In this document: in pieces, positions 43,873 through 52,939 of the stretch
How positions within the stretch are numbered: position 1 is the stretch's first letter
Layout: each line of letters begins with the position of its first letter
Assembly (NCBI GenBank): GCA_020353195.1
Contig: CP070691.1
Coordinates: 3,564,551-3,620,069, forward strand
Length of the DNA stretch: 55,519 bases
Source: Phycisphaerales bacterium
GTDB taxonomy: Bacteria; Planctomycetota; Phycisphaerae; UBA1845
Direction of reading: 5' to 3'
Made by a program: the position numbers and the translations under genes
The notes under the pieces: model-generated
What the model was told of the DNA's origin: nothing
What the model saw: only the letters and a program-made list of their open reading frames with translations
The model's database searches: none

Positions 43873-44628
43873 ATGAACAATCATGTAGGAGCGGCGTGCG
43901 ACGAGTTCTACGTGAACAGCCGCCTTCATTTCAAGCTGGAAACGGCGCAGGAACAGGAGCCGGTGCTGCGCTTCTTCGAGCGGGTCACCAAGGCGTTTCC
44001 CACGATGAGGAAGTTGCGGCAGCGCGAGGATGGATGCGTGATCCTGGAAGAGGAAGGCCCGGGGCGTTCCTCGCGACGGTGGTTGCGGATCGATCCTGCG
44101 ACGATGCGGTTCGGCTACTACGCGGTGCCGGACATCGAGGAGATCCGGGTGTTGGCGGGGGTCATCCTGGAGCACGCCCCGTATTACCTGAACCTCAGCG
44201 AGCTGAACTACGACTACCTGGAAGTGCTCTACGGGTTTGATCTGGACTATCGGGGCAACCACGATCAGCTGCTGGCGGAGACGTTCTGGGCGGACCACCC
44301 GTTTGCCAGTCTGCTGCTGGGCGAGGAGACGACGCACGTCATCGAAAGCCAACCGTACCTGGGCGTCGCGCTGAACCCGGAGTGCGACCTGCAGGCCTAT
44401 GCCGAGGTCAAATCGCGGACGTCGACATTCGAGATCCGCAACGGCGAGTTCGATGAGGCCCCGATCAGCATCTACCTCACCGTCCGCCAGTACTGGGGGT
44501 TCGACATAGGCACCAGCCTGGTCGAGACACATCGAAAGATGATGGACATCGCGGACGAGCTGGCGGGCGAGAAGGTCGTGCCTGTCCTGGTGAACCCATT
44601 GGCCCACGCCATTGCAGGCCGGCTGTGA
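43873..44628 (+). CDS. Conserved-looking protein of unknown function
   Basis: A 251-residue cytosolic protein with no signal peptide. It starts MNNHVGAACDEFYVNSRLHF and has well-ordered alternating structure: PVLRFFERVTKAFPTMRKLR, ILEHAPYYLNLSELNYDYLE, and VESQ-like segments leading to ISIYLTVRQYWGF. The style suggests a two-domain alpha/beta protein, but I cannot name the family. The frame is open to 43450 upstream; the ATG at 43873 fits the promoter and a GAGCGGG site nine bases upstream. It is 274 bp before gatB. Confidence 0.7.
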   Translation: MNNHVGAACDEFYVNSRLHFKLETAQEQEPVLRFFERVTKAFPTMRKLRQREDGCVILEEEGPGRSSRRWLRIDPATMRFGYYAVPDIEEIRVLAGVILEHAPYYLNLSELNYDYLEVLYGFDLDYRGNHDQLLAETFWADHPFASLLLGEETTHVIESQPYLGVALNPECDLQAYAEVKSRTSTFEIRNGEFDEAPISIYLTVRQYWGFDIGTSLVETHRKMMDIADELAGEKVVPVLVNPLAHAIAGRL

Positions 44629-44902
44629 CTCCAGCGGGTGCGTCCGATTCCATGAACCGCGCCAACTGATGACCGGCCGCCCGGGCCCAAGCCCCGGCCA
44701 AGTGCACGTGTGCGCGGCGTTTCCTCCCCGGAGGCAGCGCCGGTCCTTCGCACGCATGTCAAACCGCTGCCGGCGGCGGGCGCAGGCCGGCAAGGTCCCT
44801 GCGGTCTTGGCGCGATCGAGTCACAGCAGTCTTGATCGAACCCGCCGGTTCGATGACAATCCCCTCCTCGACGCTACGGGATCCTGTCCCAGGAACGATG
44901 CC

Positions 44903-46384
44903 ATGGGGGACGCCGGAATCCAGACCCGCACGATCGTGGGGATCGAAATCCACGTCCAGTTGGCCACACGCACCAAGATGTTCTGCAGTTGCGCCGTCGA
45001 GTTCGGGGCCACGCCGAACAGCCGGGCGTGCCCGGTGTGCGTCGGCATGCCCGGGGTGCTTCCGGTGATGAACCGTCAGGCGGTGGATTTTGCCATCGCG
45101 GTGGGCTTGGCGCTGAATTGCAGAATCGCCCCGTTCACGAAGTGGGACCGCAAGAGCTACTACTACCCCGACTTGCCGAAGAACTACCAGATCAGCCAGT
45201 ACGACCTGCCGTTGGCCTGCGACGGGTACTTCGAGACGGGTTCGGACGCCGAGGTCCGGCGGGCTCGCATCCGCCGCGCCCATCTGGAAGAGGACGCGGG
45301 CAAGAACATCCACGACACGCCCGGCTGCACGCTGGTGGACCTGAACCGGGCGGGAACCCCCCTCCTCGAGATCGTGACCGAGCCGGACATCGTCTCCGCC
45401 GACCACGCCTACGAGTTCGCGACCGAGTTGCAGCGGCTGGTCACCTACCTCGGCGTCAGCGAAGGCAACATGCAGAAAGGTCAGATGCGGTTTGAGCCCA
45501 ACATCAACGTAGCCATCGAGCATGACGGGGTCGAGTACCGCACGCCGATCTCCGAGGTGAAGAACCTCAACAGCTTTCGGGCGCTGCGAGACGCCATCGA
45601 CTACGAGTCTCGGCGACAGGTGGAGGAATGGCGCAAGGACCACAGTTACGTGTTGGGAAAGGCGGGGAACGAGAACCGCGGCTGGGTCGACGACCGGGGC
45701 GTGACGGAGTTCCAGCGAGGCAAGGAGGCGGCCCACGACTACCGGTATTTCCCGGAGCCGGATCTCGTGCCGGTCGAAATCGACGAAGTCTGGCTGAATC
45801 GTATTCGATCGCAGATGCCGGAGCTGCCGCTGGCCCGTCGGGCGCGGTTCGTGGAGGCGCTCGGGTTGTCAGCCAAGGACGCGGAAACGATCGTCGGCGA
45901 CCGGGCGACGGCAGACCTGTTCGAGAACGCGATCGGGGCTGGAGGCCCGCCGGCAGTACTGGCCAAGCAGTTTGTCAACGTGTGGTCGAAGCTCGCCAAC
46001 GACCGCCGTGTCGCCATCGCCGATCTGGCCGTGGACGCCGACCGGATGGGCCGATTGGCCAAGCTCGCCGATGACGGGACCGTCAGCGCCACGGCGGCCA
46101 ACCAGATCGCCGAACGGATGATCGATTCACCCGAATCGCCGGATGCGCTGATTGATGCCCTGGGTCTGGTCCAGGTCCAGGACACCGGTCAGACGGCAGC
46201 TTGGGTCGATGACGCCTTCGCCGCCAACGAAAAAGCCGTTGCAGACGCCCTGCAGAACCCGAAGAAAGCCAAGGCGGCGGCGGGCTTCCTCCGCGGGCAG
46301 GTCATGCGGATATCCGGCGGCAAAGCCGATCCGAAGCTGGTCGGCAAACTCATCACAGAGAAGCTCGAACGAATGAACCGGTAA
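44903..46384 (+). CDS. gatB: Aspartyl/glutamyl-tRNA amidotransferase subunit B
   Basis: The GatCAB kinase/transferase subunit that activates misacylated Glu-tRNA(Gln) or Asp-tRNA(Asn) for amidation. The 493 residues include IVGIEIHVQLATRTKMFCSC, the Zn site pair CSC ... CPVCVGMPG, KSYYYPDLPKNYQISQYDLP, HLEEDAGKNIHD, and the C-terminal YqeY-like tail (AKAAAGFLRGQVMRISGGKADPKLV). The frame reaches back to 44612; the ATG at 44903 is where family similarity starts and AGGA lies eight bases upstream. gatA and gatC are not in the window. The next gene follows after 41 bp on the same strand. Confidence 0.96.
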   Translation: MGDAGIQTRTIVGIEIHVQLATRTKMFCSCAVEFGATPNSRACPVCVGMPGVLPVMNRQAVDFAIAVGLALNCRIAPFTKWDRKSYYYPDLPKNYQISQYDLPLACDGYFETGSDAEVRRARIRRAHLEEDAGKNIHDTPGCTLVDLNRAGTPLLEIVTEPDIVSADHAYEFATELQRLVTYLGVSEGNMQKGQMRFEPNINVAIEHDGVEYRTPISEVKNLNSFRALRDAIDYESRRQVEEWRKDHSYVLGKAGNENRGWVDDRGVTEFQRGKEAAHDYRYFPEPDLVPVEIDEVWLNRIRSQMPELPLARRARFVEALGLSAKDAETIVGDRATADLFENAIGAGGPPAVLAKQFVNVWSKLANDRRVAIADLAVDADRMGRLAKLADDGTVSATAANQIAERMIDSPESPDALIDALGLVQVQDTGQTAAWVDDAFAANEKAVADALQNPKKAKAAAGFLRGQVMRISGGKADPKLVGKLITEKLERMNR

Positions 46385-46425
46385 TCACCGGCTTGACCTC
46401 CCAGACGGACGACTGAGGACGATTC

Positions 46426-48639
46426 ATGCTTCCGATCGAAACAGCGCTGGGACGGTTGGGGTCGCGGTTCTGCCTGAACCTTCGACCGCAGAGCCGGCAG
46501 ATCGCCCACGGGGCGATGGGGCGGTACCTCGACGAGGTAGCCGACCTGATCATCGGCGTGGAGTCTGGCGGCCGGCGGCGCGTGCTTCCGCTGTGCCGCG
46601 CAGGCGAGGTGTTCGAGTCGGTTCATATGGAACTGACCATGACGTCGGTGACGTTCCGTTGCGTGTCGCGCCCCCTGCGGGTCGGCCTCGACGTCACCAT
46701 CCGCGCTCCGTTCTATCCGCGGGACGTGGAAACCTGTACGGCGCCGGTGTTCTATCTGGACCTGACGGCGGCGGCGGTCGCGGCGCCACCCGATCCGGGT
46801 CCGGGGCGGGCAGAATCGCAGGTGGATGTGTTTCTCGGGATCAAGCGTCCCGGCACGCGCATTACCGCGGGCGACCGCGGGCTCGACCTGGCATACACCA
46901 CACGAATCGACAGGCAGACGTCGCGGTCCGACGAGCAGGGTCGGCGTTCGCCCCGTGCGCGCGCCCCGCTGATCACAGCGGTCAACTGCACGGAGCGGAT
47001 TTCGCCGTGCGGCGGACACCCGCGGTGCTCGCGCGGTGAGATTCGATGGCGGGTCGACCTGTCATCGAAACCGCAGACGCTGGTGGCGCTATGGGTAGCC
47101 CGAGTCGAGGATCCGGTGTTCGAGCGGGGCGGACAGGCACACCAGTTCCTGTCGACGACGCATCACGCCTCCTTGGACACCCTCGCGGCCTGGGCATTCG
47201 AACACCGGGAGGACCTGATCGCGAAAAGCCGGTTCTTCGACGACGTGTTTGCCGGCTCGTCGTTGTCCAAGACACAGCGCGATCTGGTGGCGTTCGGCTT
47301 TCAGTCGTATCTGATGAACACCTGGTGGGTCGCGGATGACCGGGGCAACGAGTGGTTCAGCGTGTGGGAGGGCGTCTGCCGGTTCCATTCGACCATCGAC
47401 GTCGAGTACAACACTTCGATGCTGTACTTCGCGCTGTGGCCCGAACTGCTCGAAATGACCTTCCGCGAGTGGGCGCACTACGAGAAGCCCGCCGACCCGG
47501 ATCGGCGGGGACGACCGACCGGCTTCCTTTCCCACGATATGGGGTCTTGCCAGACCGCCGACGGGCAGGACTACCCCCACGACATGGAGGTGGAGGAGAA
47601 CACGAACTTCATCCTTCTGCTGCACGCGTTGTGGCGGTGGACAGGCCGCGACCGGATGGCCCGCGAATACGCCGATCTCGTCCGCCGACTCATGCGCTTT
47701 ATCATCGCCAGCGATACGACGGACAACGGATTCCCTGACAAAGGGGTTGCCAACACGATCGATGACGCCGGTCCGGCCATCCAGTTCGCAAAGGAGCAAA
47801 CGTATCTGGCAGTCAAGTCGCTGTGTGCGGCGCGAGCGTCGGCCGACCTTGCACGCCAATGGGGCGACGACGGTTTGCGGGCAGAGTGCGACGAGTTCGT
47901 GGAACGAACGATGGGCACGTTGGAGAAGGAGGCCTGGCTCGGCGACCACTATGCCGTGTGTATCGACAGGTCGGCGGACGGCGTCATCGACCCGGGCACC
48001 GGCCAGGCGGCGGCGGGCGACACGCTGGAGGGCTGGGACGCCTACTCGCTGTACACCGCCAACGGGCTGCTGCTGCCGATGATGGCCGGGCTCGACACGG
48101 GGCTGGACCTGGACCGGATGCGCACCGACGTGCGAGCGGCGCTGGAGCGGGCGCGGTGCGAATACGGCTGCACCCATTCCAGCGCGGACCGTTCGAACCT
48201 GTGGGTCTCGCAGAACCTCTGGCGCGACCTGGCGGCGGCGTATCTCGGCATCGACTGCCTGAACGAATCGGATCGCTACTGGGCGTTCGAGGTCCACCAG
48301 AACCGCCAGCAGCCCGGCCGATGCTTCATCGATACATTCGGCTGGAACGAACTGGAGTACTATCCGCGCGGGATGACGTCGATCGGCCTGCTGCTCGCCG
48401 CGGTGGGCCTTCGCGTCAACGCGCAGGCCAGGCGAATCGGCCTGGCCCCGGTGCGGGTCCCGGTTCGCGTGCCGCTGCTGCCGTTTGTGGACTGGCAGCG
48501 GCGCGTGGTGCCGTGGGTGGAGTTCATCCTCGAAAAGGGTCGGGTCGCCTGTTGCCTTGATGATCGGGGTGTTCTGCACGGATGGGCCATCGACGTGGGC
48601 GGCGCGGTCCGCATCGAGTCGTCAACGACTGAGGAGTAG
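46426..48639 (+). CDS. Putative (alpha/alpha)6-barrel hydrolase, glutaminase/glycosidase-like
   Basis: A 737-residue protein without a signal peptide. Residues 1-250 are beta-rich. From about 270 the sequence is helical with FHSTIDVEYNTSMLYFALWP, GFLSHDMGSCQTADGQDYPH, DMEVEENTNFILLLHALWRW and GWDAYSLYTANGLLLPMMAG. The D-x-x-Y-N-x-S ... H-D-x-G ... EEN layout resembles GtaA-type glutaminases and related glycoside-hydrolase families with an N-terminal beta-sandwich and a helical toroid. I cannot pick the family or catalytic acids with confidence. GAGG precedes the ATG at seven bases. The 41-bp gap from gatB suggests cotranscription, but a functional link is not evident. Confidence 0.62.
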   Translation: MLPIETALGRLGSRFCLNLRPQSRQIAHGAMGRYLDEVADLIIGVESGGRRRVLPLCRAGEVFESVHMELTMTSVTFRCVSRPLRVGLDVTIRAPFYPRDVETCTAPVFYLDLTAAAVAAPPDPGPGRAESQVDVFLGIKRPGTRITAGDRGLDLAYTTRIDRQTSRSDEQGRRSPRARAPLITAVNCTERISPCGGHPRCSRGEIRWRVDLSSKPQTLVALWVARVEDPVFERGGQAHQFLSTTHHASLDTLAAWAFEHREDLIAKSRFFDDVFAGSSLSKTQRDLVAFGFQSYLMNTWWVADDRGNEWFSVWEGVCRFHSTIDVEYNTSMLYFALWPELLEMTFREWAHYEKPADPDRRGRPTGFLSHDMGSCQTADGQDYPHDMEVEENTNFILLLHALWRWTGRDRMAREYADLVRRLMRFIIASDTTDNGFPDKGVANTIDDAGPAIQFAKEQTYLAVKSLCAARASADLARQWGDDGLRAECDEFVERTMGTLEKEAWLGDHYAVCIDRSADGVIDPGTGQAAAGDTLEGWDAYSLYTANGLLLPMMAGLDTGLDLDRMRTDVRAALERARCEYGCTHSSADRSNLWVSQNLWRDLAAAYLGIDCLNESDRYWAFEVHQNRQQPGRCFIDTFGWNELEYYPRGMTSIGLLLAAVGLRVNAQARRIGLAPVRVPVRVPLLPFVDWQRRVVPWVEFILEKGRVACCLDDRGVLHGWAIDVGGAVRIESSTTEE

Positions 48640-48810
48640 TCTTCCGTCCTCGGCGTCCGTTTCCGCCACCGGCGAGGCGAGCCGCAGTCGTGCCCGGGTG
48701 CCACTGCCGGCCCGGGCGCCCAGGCGAGGCGCGAGCAGCCGAGCCGCTCTTGGACCCAGGCTGGCGCCGGCCCGCGCCGTCCAGCGGTGAACTTGCGCCG
48801 ACACAAGATG

Positions 48811-49581
48811 TCAACGGTCTGCATCGCTCCGGCCATGGCGCGCTTCCCAGACTTCCTCGGCCTGGGGGCGGCGAACGTAGATGGGAACCAGACAGGCGGG
48901 ATCGTCGAACCTGCCTTGGCGGGCCAGGCGATATCCGAGTCGATGGACTACTTCGGCCCGGGCGCGATTGAGCGACTCGGGCAACACGCCAAGCCGCGCC
49001 CGAGCCACTGCCTCCTGATGGTGGAGAATCCCCTCGCCGATCGCGCGGCAACCCGCAGGCAGCGCGGCGAAGAACCCGTCCGGATCCAGCTCCGCAGGCT
49101 CTTGCGCGCGGGCGTACCCATCGTCCGTCAGGGCGAACGCGGCCGCGAATATGCGCTTGCGCTTCGCGTCTAGGATGACAGCCAACGCCTCGGGTGGATC
49201 GGTGACGTCCAGGGCGTTCTGTGCGATCACGTCCAGTGTCGGCACACGGACGATTTTGACGCCGCACGCGAACGCCAGAGCCCGGGCGAACGTAACGCCG
49301 ACCCGCAGACCGGTGAAGCTCCCCGGGCCGCCGGAAACGTACACCTCGTCGATGGCGTCCGGGGCGACCTCGCGGGCCGCACAGATCCTGACCACCGTCG
49401 GCAGAAGCTCGACCGCGTGCCGGTGGGTCGTGCTGAACGCCTCCGCTTCGAGCACTTCCGGTCCGCGCCCAAGGGCCACACTTCCGATCCGCCCCGACGT
49501 CTCGATCGCCAGCGATCGGAGACGGTCCGGGCGGGTCGGGGTCCGGGGCGGACGCGACGCGTTGGGCGGGTCGGGCCACAT
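48811..49581 (-). CDS. tsaB: tRNA threonylcarbamoyladenosine biosynthesis protein TsaB
   Basis: A 256-residue partner of TsaD in making t6A37 of tRNAs. The actin-like N-domain signature SLAIETSGRIGSVALG and the motif YVSGGPGSFTGLRVG are clear, followed by CGVKIVRVPTLDVIAQ and LAVILDAKRKRIFAAAF. The N-terminal 20 residues before the domain (MWPDPPNASRPPRT) are not conserved in the family, so the true start may be 49590, 49581 or a later non-ATG codon; TACAAT overlaps 49590 and could be a -10. rimI and tsaD are absent. The gene is divergent from the small basic gene at 49708. Confidence 0.88.
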   Translation of the reverse strand: MWPDPPNASRPPRTPTRPDRLRSLAIETSGRIGSVALGRGPEVLEAEAFSTTHRHAVELLPTVVRICAAREVAPDAIDEVYVSGGPGSFTGLRVGVTFARALAFACGVKIVRVPTLDVIAQNALDVTDPPEALAVILDAKRKRIFAAAFALTDDGYARAQEPAELDPDGFFAALPAGCRAIGEGILHHQEAVARARLGVLPESLNRARAEVVHRLGYRLARQGRFDDPACLVPIYVRRPQAEEVWEARHGRSDADR

Positions 49582-49707
49582 GCGGCCCATTGTAGAGGGT
49601 CGGCCCGTCAGACGCACGATCCGCAGGGGGACCGGCGCGGGGAGGTTGATCGGCCGGACGGTTACAGCCATAATGGGCGGTTTGCAGTCAGAGCCAAGGA
49701 GATCATC

Positions 49708-49944
49708 ATGGGACTGAGCCGCCGGGCGAAGCGCGACGCGACACAGGCAGCGGCGATCGCAACCAAGAAGGCGAACAAGGTGCGAAAAGACAAGGAGCGT
49801 GCCCGCCGCGACGCGCGCATGCTTGAAACCGTCCGGGCCGGCAGTCTTCCGTACACGCCGGAGGTAATGTCGTGGCTCAGCGCCAAGCTGAGCAAACCGT
49901 CGACGAAGATCACGCCTGATGATGTTGCCGGGCTGACCTCCTGA
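49708..49944 (+). CDS. Small basic protein of unknown function
   Basis: A 78-residue protein rich in Lys, Arg and Ala in its first half (RRAKRDATQAAAIATKKANK, then VRKDKERARRDARM), followed by a short Pro/Ser part ending KITPDDVAGLTS. AAGGAG lies six bases before the ATG, one of the best ribosome binding sites here. No family recognised; the basic helix could bind nucleic acid. It is divergent from tsaB with 126 bp between them. Confidence 0.68.
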   Translation: MGLSRRAKRDATQAAAIATKKANKVRKDKERARRDARMLETVRAGSLPYTPEVMSWLSAKLSKPSTKITPDDVAGLTS

Positions 49945-50807
49945 CGCCGATTCGATCGGCACCGCGCGTATGCCCTTTCCCGACCGTCGTCGGCACAGAC
50001 CCCCGCAATGCGGGGTGGATCGACGGCGATTTGAACGCCCGCACCCCAGTGTTGCCATGGGCTGATGCCTCACGCTGCGTCGAGGATCCAGGCCCTGCTG
50101 GAGCAGCATCGCGCACCTTCAGATCAGGTCGCCATCGTTCCAGCTTTGTCCCCTGCTTGGAAGTGCAGTTGACGGCAGCGGCATCTGCGGGCTGCCGCTG
50201 TTTGTCACCCTGGGAAGTCGGTGGTTATCGGACCGCCCTTCGCGGGGGGGCGCCCCGCCCGGCGTCCCGCTCGACGAGCCCGGAATTCTCTTGACTCGAC
50301 CACGGGCTTCAGCTTAGCGTGAGCCGCGGGGCAGGCGCGGCGCTGGGTGCTTGTGTGCCCGGGACCTCCGCGGCGGCGCGGGATATCCGCGGAGTTCGAG
50401 GCCCCCGAGTCAGACGAGCCGTTGGATCGGAACGTCACATCACGACCAGAGCGATGGGACAGTGCGTCAGGAGGGATTCGGGCGGTGCACCCGTCAGGCG
50501 GCAGCCCGCTGTCGGACGCGAGCATCTCGTGAGCAGGTACGTCCCTTTCTGCCGATATACCACAGGGAGCGGAATGCGTTGGACGTTTCCCGTTCGGCCG
50601 GGTGCCACGGGCGGCTTGGCCGCCACTCTCGGGCGCGGTCGGGTGGCTTGGCCACACTTGCGGAGCCCTGAAACAGGCTCGCGTTTGCGTAGAAACGGCG
50701 CCCGGACTCGCTGCGGCGCCTTACGGCTAAGCGTTTCCTGCACCGAATAGTATCCGTGCGGGCAGCGTGACTGCATTACGGAACTTCTCTTTTGGAGGAA
50801 CCTGTTG
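49945..50807. other. Long intergenic region between the small basic gene and the papain-like gene
   Basis: 863 bp, the longest gap in the window. A short hairpin (CCCCGC AAT GCGGGG, 50001-50015) may terminate the small gene. A GTGGC/GCCAC hairpin lies near 50645-50657. Open frames on both strands have no ribosome binding site, no recognisable product and poor composition. I looked for tRNA, SRP, tmRNA and RNase P landmarks and found none. Confidence 0.5.
50001..50015 (+). terminator. Short hairpin after the small basic gene
   Basis: Six-base-pair GC stem with a three-base loop, 57 bp after the stop at 49944, without a T tract. A weak candidate terminator. Confidence 0.3.
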
Positions 50808-52616
50808 ATGCGTGATAACTCTCGGTTACTGTGGCTCGCCGGTGTCCTTGTTGGCCTGCTGTGCATAGCCGGTTACGTCGGCTGCTCCACCTCGACCGGC
50901 GGTGGCGGCGATGGCAACGGCGTGGATGACGGCGTGGACGACGGCGTGGATGACGGCGTGGACGACGGCGTGGACGACGGTGTGGACGACGGCGTGGATG
51001 ACGACGGGGGAGACGTCCAGCCTACTGAGCTGACCTTCGGCGCAGTCCAACCGCCGGAGGAAGTGGTGAACAACCGCCCGCAGGCGATTAACCCTTATGC
51101 CGCCAACCCGACGGTGGAGCTCCCTCCATCAGCGAACCTCACCGAGCACATGCCCGACATCGGCGACCAGGGGGCGCTGGGTTCCTGCACGGCCTGGGCG
51201 GCGGGCTACGCCGGTGCCACGTACACCGTCGGCCGCCAGTACGCCTGGCAAAGCAGCCCGACGGCCCAGAAGGCAATGCCGGCCGATCAGACGGCGAGCC
51301 CGGGCTACCTCTACAACAAGCTCCTCGAGACGGACGAGTTCGACTGCGGCTCCGGCACGCTGATCGCAACGGCCATGAACCTCCTGGTGCAATCGGGATG
51401 CGCCAGCTTGGAGACCGTGCCGTACATGGACGATCAGTGCCTCGAGAATCCGGCGGCGACCGACGCGGCGAACTTCCGCATCGGCAGCTTCAACCGGGTG
51501 GTGCCCACCGACCGGGACGCCGTACGGGGCGAGTTGGCCCAGGGGCGCGTGATCGTCTTCGGCGCCAACCTCTATGACGACTTCCCGGATGTCACCGGCA
51601 ACGCCGTGTACACCGGTAGCGGCGCGCTTCTGACCCAGAACAACCAACATGCCGCCCACGCGATGGCCTGTATCGGGTACGACGACAGCCTCAGCGCGTA
51701 CCGGATCATGAACAGCTGGAGTGTGCAGTGGGGCGACGGCGGGTTCCTCTGGATGGCGTACGAGACGTTTGAGAACACGGTGTTTGAAGCGTACTCGCTC
51801 GAGCCCAGCGGCGATCGGGAGCCGCCCGGTCCCGAGCCCGGCCCCGGCCCGGGCCCCGGCGGTGAGCCGCCGCCCGTGATCATCGACGATGGCTTCCAGT
51901 TCGTCTACGTCGACGACGTTGGGAATCTGGTCGTATACCTCGTGTTCTTCTTCCACTTCGACGACCCGGTATTCATCCGCGATTTTGCGGTGACCTCTCC
52001 GTCCGGAGACCAGGCGCGGCAGACGTACAACCAGTCGTTCAGGGCCGGATATCTGTACTTCTCCCGGAATGACGGGGCCCAGTTTGAGCCGGGCGAGTAC
52101 ACGTTGGAGTTCGGCACCGACGCGTCGCCGGGCCCGTCCGTCGGGACGATCTACATCGCGCGCCTCGGCGACTGGGGGACCGACGACATCTGCTACAACT
52201 TCTGCAATTGGGCGTTCGACGGGGAGTGCGACGACGGCGGCGAAGGCGCCATCACTGACCTGTGTGAGTACGGGACCGACTGCGGTGACTGCGGACCGAG
52301 AATAGCGGACGAGTATTACTACGATCCCTACTACTACGATCCGAAGGACTACGACTGGTACTACTACGACTACGGCTACGACTGGGAATACTACGACGAC
52401 TGGTACGACTACGACTGGGACTACTACTACGATCCATACTACTACGACTACTATTACGACGGCTCCAGCGGATATAAGGGGATTCAGCGGACGTTCCGCG
52501 GGATTCCGGTGGCCACGCCGGAGGCGGCGCGTGACCTGCCGGTGGCCAGGTTGAAGCCCGGTCTTCTCGGCGCCAACCGGAAGCCGGCGGAGGTCATCGA
52601 GGCCACGACCGAGTGA
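50808..52616 (+). CDS. Papain-like (C1) cysteine peptidase lipoprotein with Cys-rich and Tyr/Asp-rich tail
   Basis: A 602-residue lipoprotein. The N terminus ends in the lipobox YVGC (Cys26). Residues 39-67 are a VDDG repeat. Residues 105-335 are a C1-type peptidase with Gln121 and Cys127 (GDQGALGSCTAWAA), His284 (QHAAHAMACIGYD) and Asn302 (YRIMNSWSVQWGDGGF), so the triad and oxyanion residue are all present. A Pro/Gly linker (338-356) leads to a beta domain (to 455) and a Cys-rich module (ICYNFCNWAFDGECDDGG ... CGDCG, 461-497). Residues 502-552 are almost only Tyr and Asp with a few Trp and Pro. The last 50 residues return to normal composition. No obvious propeptide. GGAGG lies nine bases before the ATG at 50808; a TTG at 50805 is possible. 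It is probably surface-attached. Confidence 0.83.
   Translation: MRDNSRLLWLAGVLVGLLCIAGYVGCSTSTGGGGDGNGVDDGVDDGVDDGVDDGVDDGVDDGVDDDGGDVQPTELTFGAVQPPEEVVNNRPQAINPYAANPTVELPPSANLTEHMPDIGDQGALGSCTAWAAGYAGATYTVGRQYAWQSSPTAQKAMPADQTASPGYLYNKLLETDEFDCGSGTLIATAMNLLVQSGCASLETVPYMDDQCLENPAATDAANFRIGSFNRVVPTDRDAVRGELAQGRVIVFGANLYDDFPDVTGNAVYTGSGALLTQNNQHAAHAMACIGYDDSLSAYRIMNSWSVQWGDGGFLWMAYETFENTVFEAYSLEPSGDREPPGPEPGPGPGPGGEPPPVIIDDGFQFVYVDDVGNLVVYLVFFFHFDDPVFIRDFAVTSPSGDQARQTYNQSFRAGYLYFSRNDGAQFEPGEYTLEFGTDASPGPSVGTIYIARLGDWGTDDICYNFCNWAFDGECDDGGEGAITDLCEYGTDCGDCGPRIADEYYYDPYYYDPKDYDWYYYDYGYDWEYYDDWYDYDWDYYYDPYYYDYYYDGSSGYKGIQRTFRGIPVATPEAARDLPVARLKPGLLGANRKPAEVIEATTE
50922..51005 (+). repeat. 12-bp tandem repeat encoding VDDG
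   Basis: Seven consecutive units of GTGGAYGACGGC; the last encodes VDDD. Units differ only at the third codon position of Asp and in the final base, so the array is likely to vary in copy number between strains. Confidence 0.88.
52314..52463 (+). repeat. Low-complexity Tyr/Asp-coding segment
   Basis: 150 bp built from TAC/TAT and GAC/GAT codons with occasional CCC/CCA, TGG and GAA. Encodes the YYDP/YDWYYYDY-type segment of the papain-like protein. The units are imperfect, so it is not a simple exact tandem repeat. Confidence 0.8.
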
Positions 52617-52939
52617 TCTGACCTCATCGCCTCCGCGGACCCTTCGGGCGGAGGAACGAGTGTGATCGCCGCGTCAGGTGTGACCGGGCGCGGCGGCTGA
52701 GTGACCGGTTCACGGGTGAGGGATTCGCGTCAGGCTCGGGCGCGAATCCCTCCTGCTTTGGCGGCGGCGCAACAGCGGGCGCGGGCCGGGCCATGCGGCG
52801 CGTGAGCGGGTCGACTTCGTTGACCCCGGGACCGGGTTTCGCTTAGGATTCGGCGTACCATCACCGGCGTCACGGCGCCGCGTGTACGATGACCGACGGA
52901 CCTGTTGCGGCAAGGCGCCCGGCAAAGCGAGTAGTGAAC
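52617..52939. other. Intergenic region before the sulfatase-like gene
   Basis: 323 bp with GC-rich inverted sequences (GGGTGAGGGATTCGCG near 52713, GCGCGAATCCCTCC near 52739), which could form a terminator stem for the papain-like gene. A possible alternative start of the next gene lies at 52889. No other gene is supported. Confidence 0.45.
52713..52752. terminator. Candidate hairpin after the papain-like gene
   Basis: GAGGGATTCGCG at about 52718-52729 can pair with CGCGAATCCCTC at about 52740-52751, leaving a short loop of about ten bases. A perfect 12-bp stem about 100 bp after the stop. No T tract. Confidence 0.55.

Noticed and set aside
48622..48804. 60-codon GTG-initiated frame after tsaB on the minus strand
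   Set aside because: No ribosome binding site, biased Arg/Ala/Leu composition and overlap with the end of the gene at 46426-48639.
48360..48836. 158-codon minus-strand frame overlapping tsaB and the preceding gene
   Set aside because: More than half is antisense to the gene at 46426-48639, with no recognisable product.
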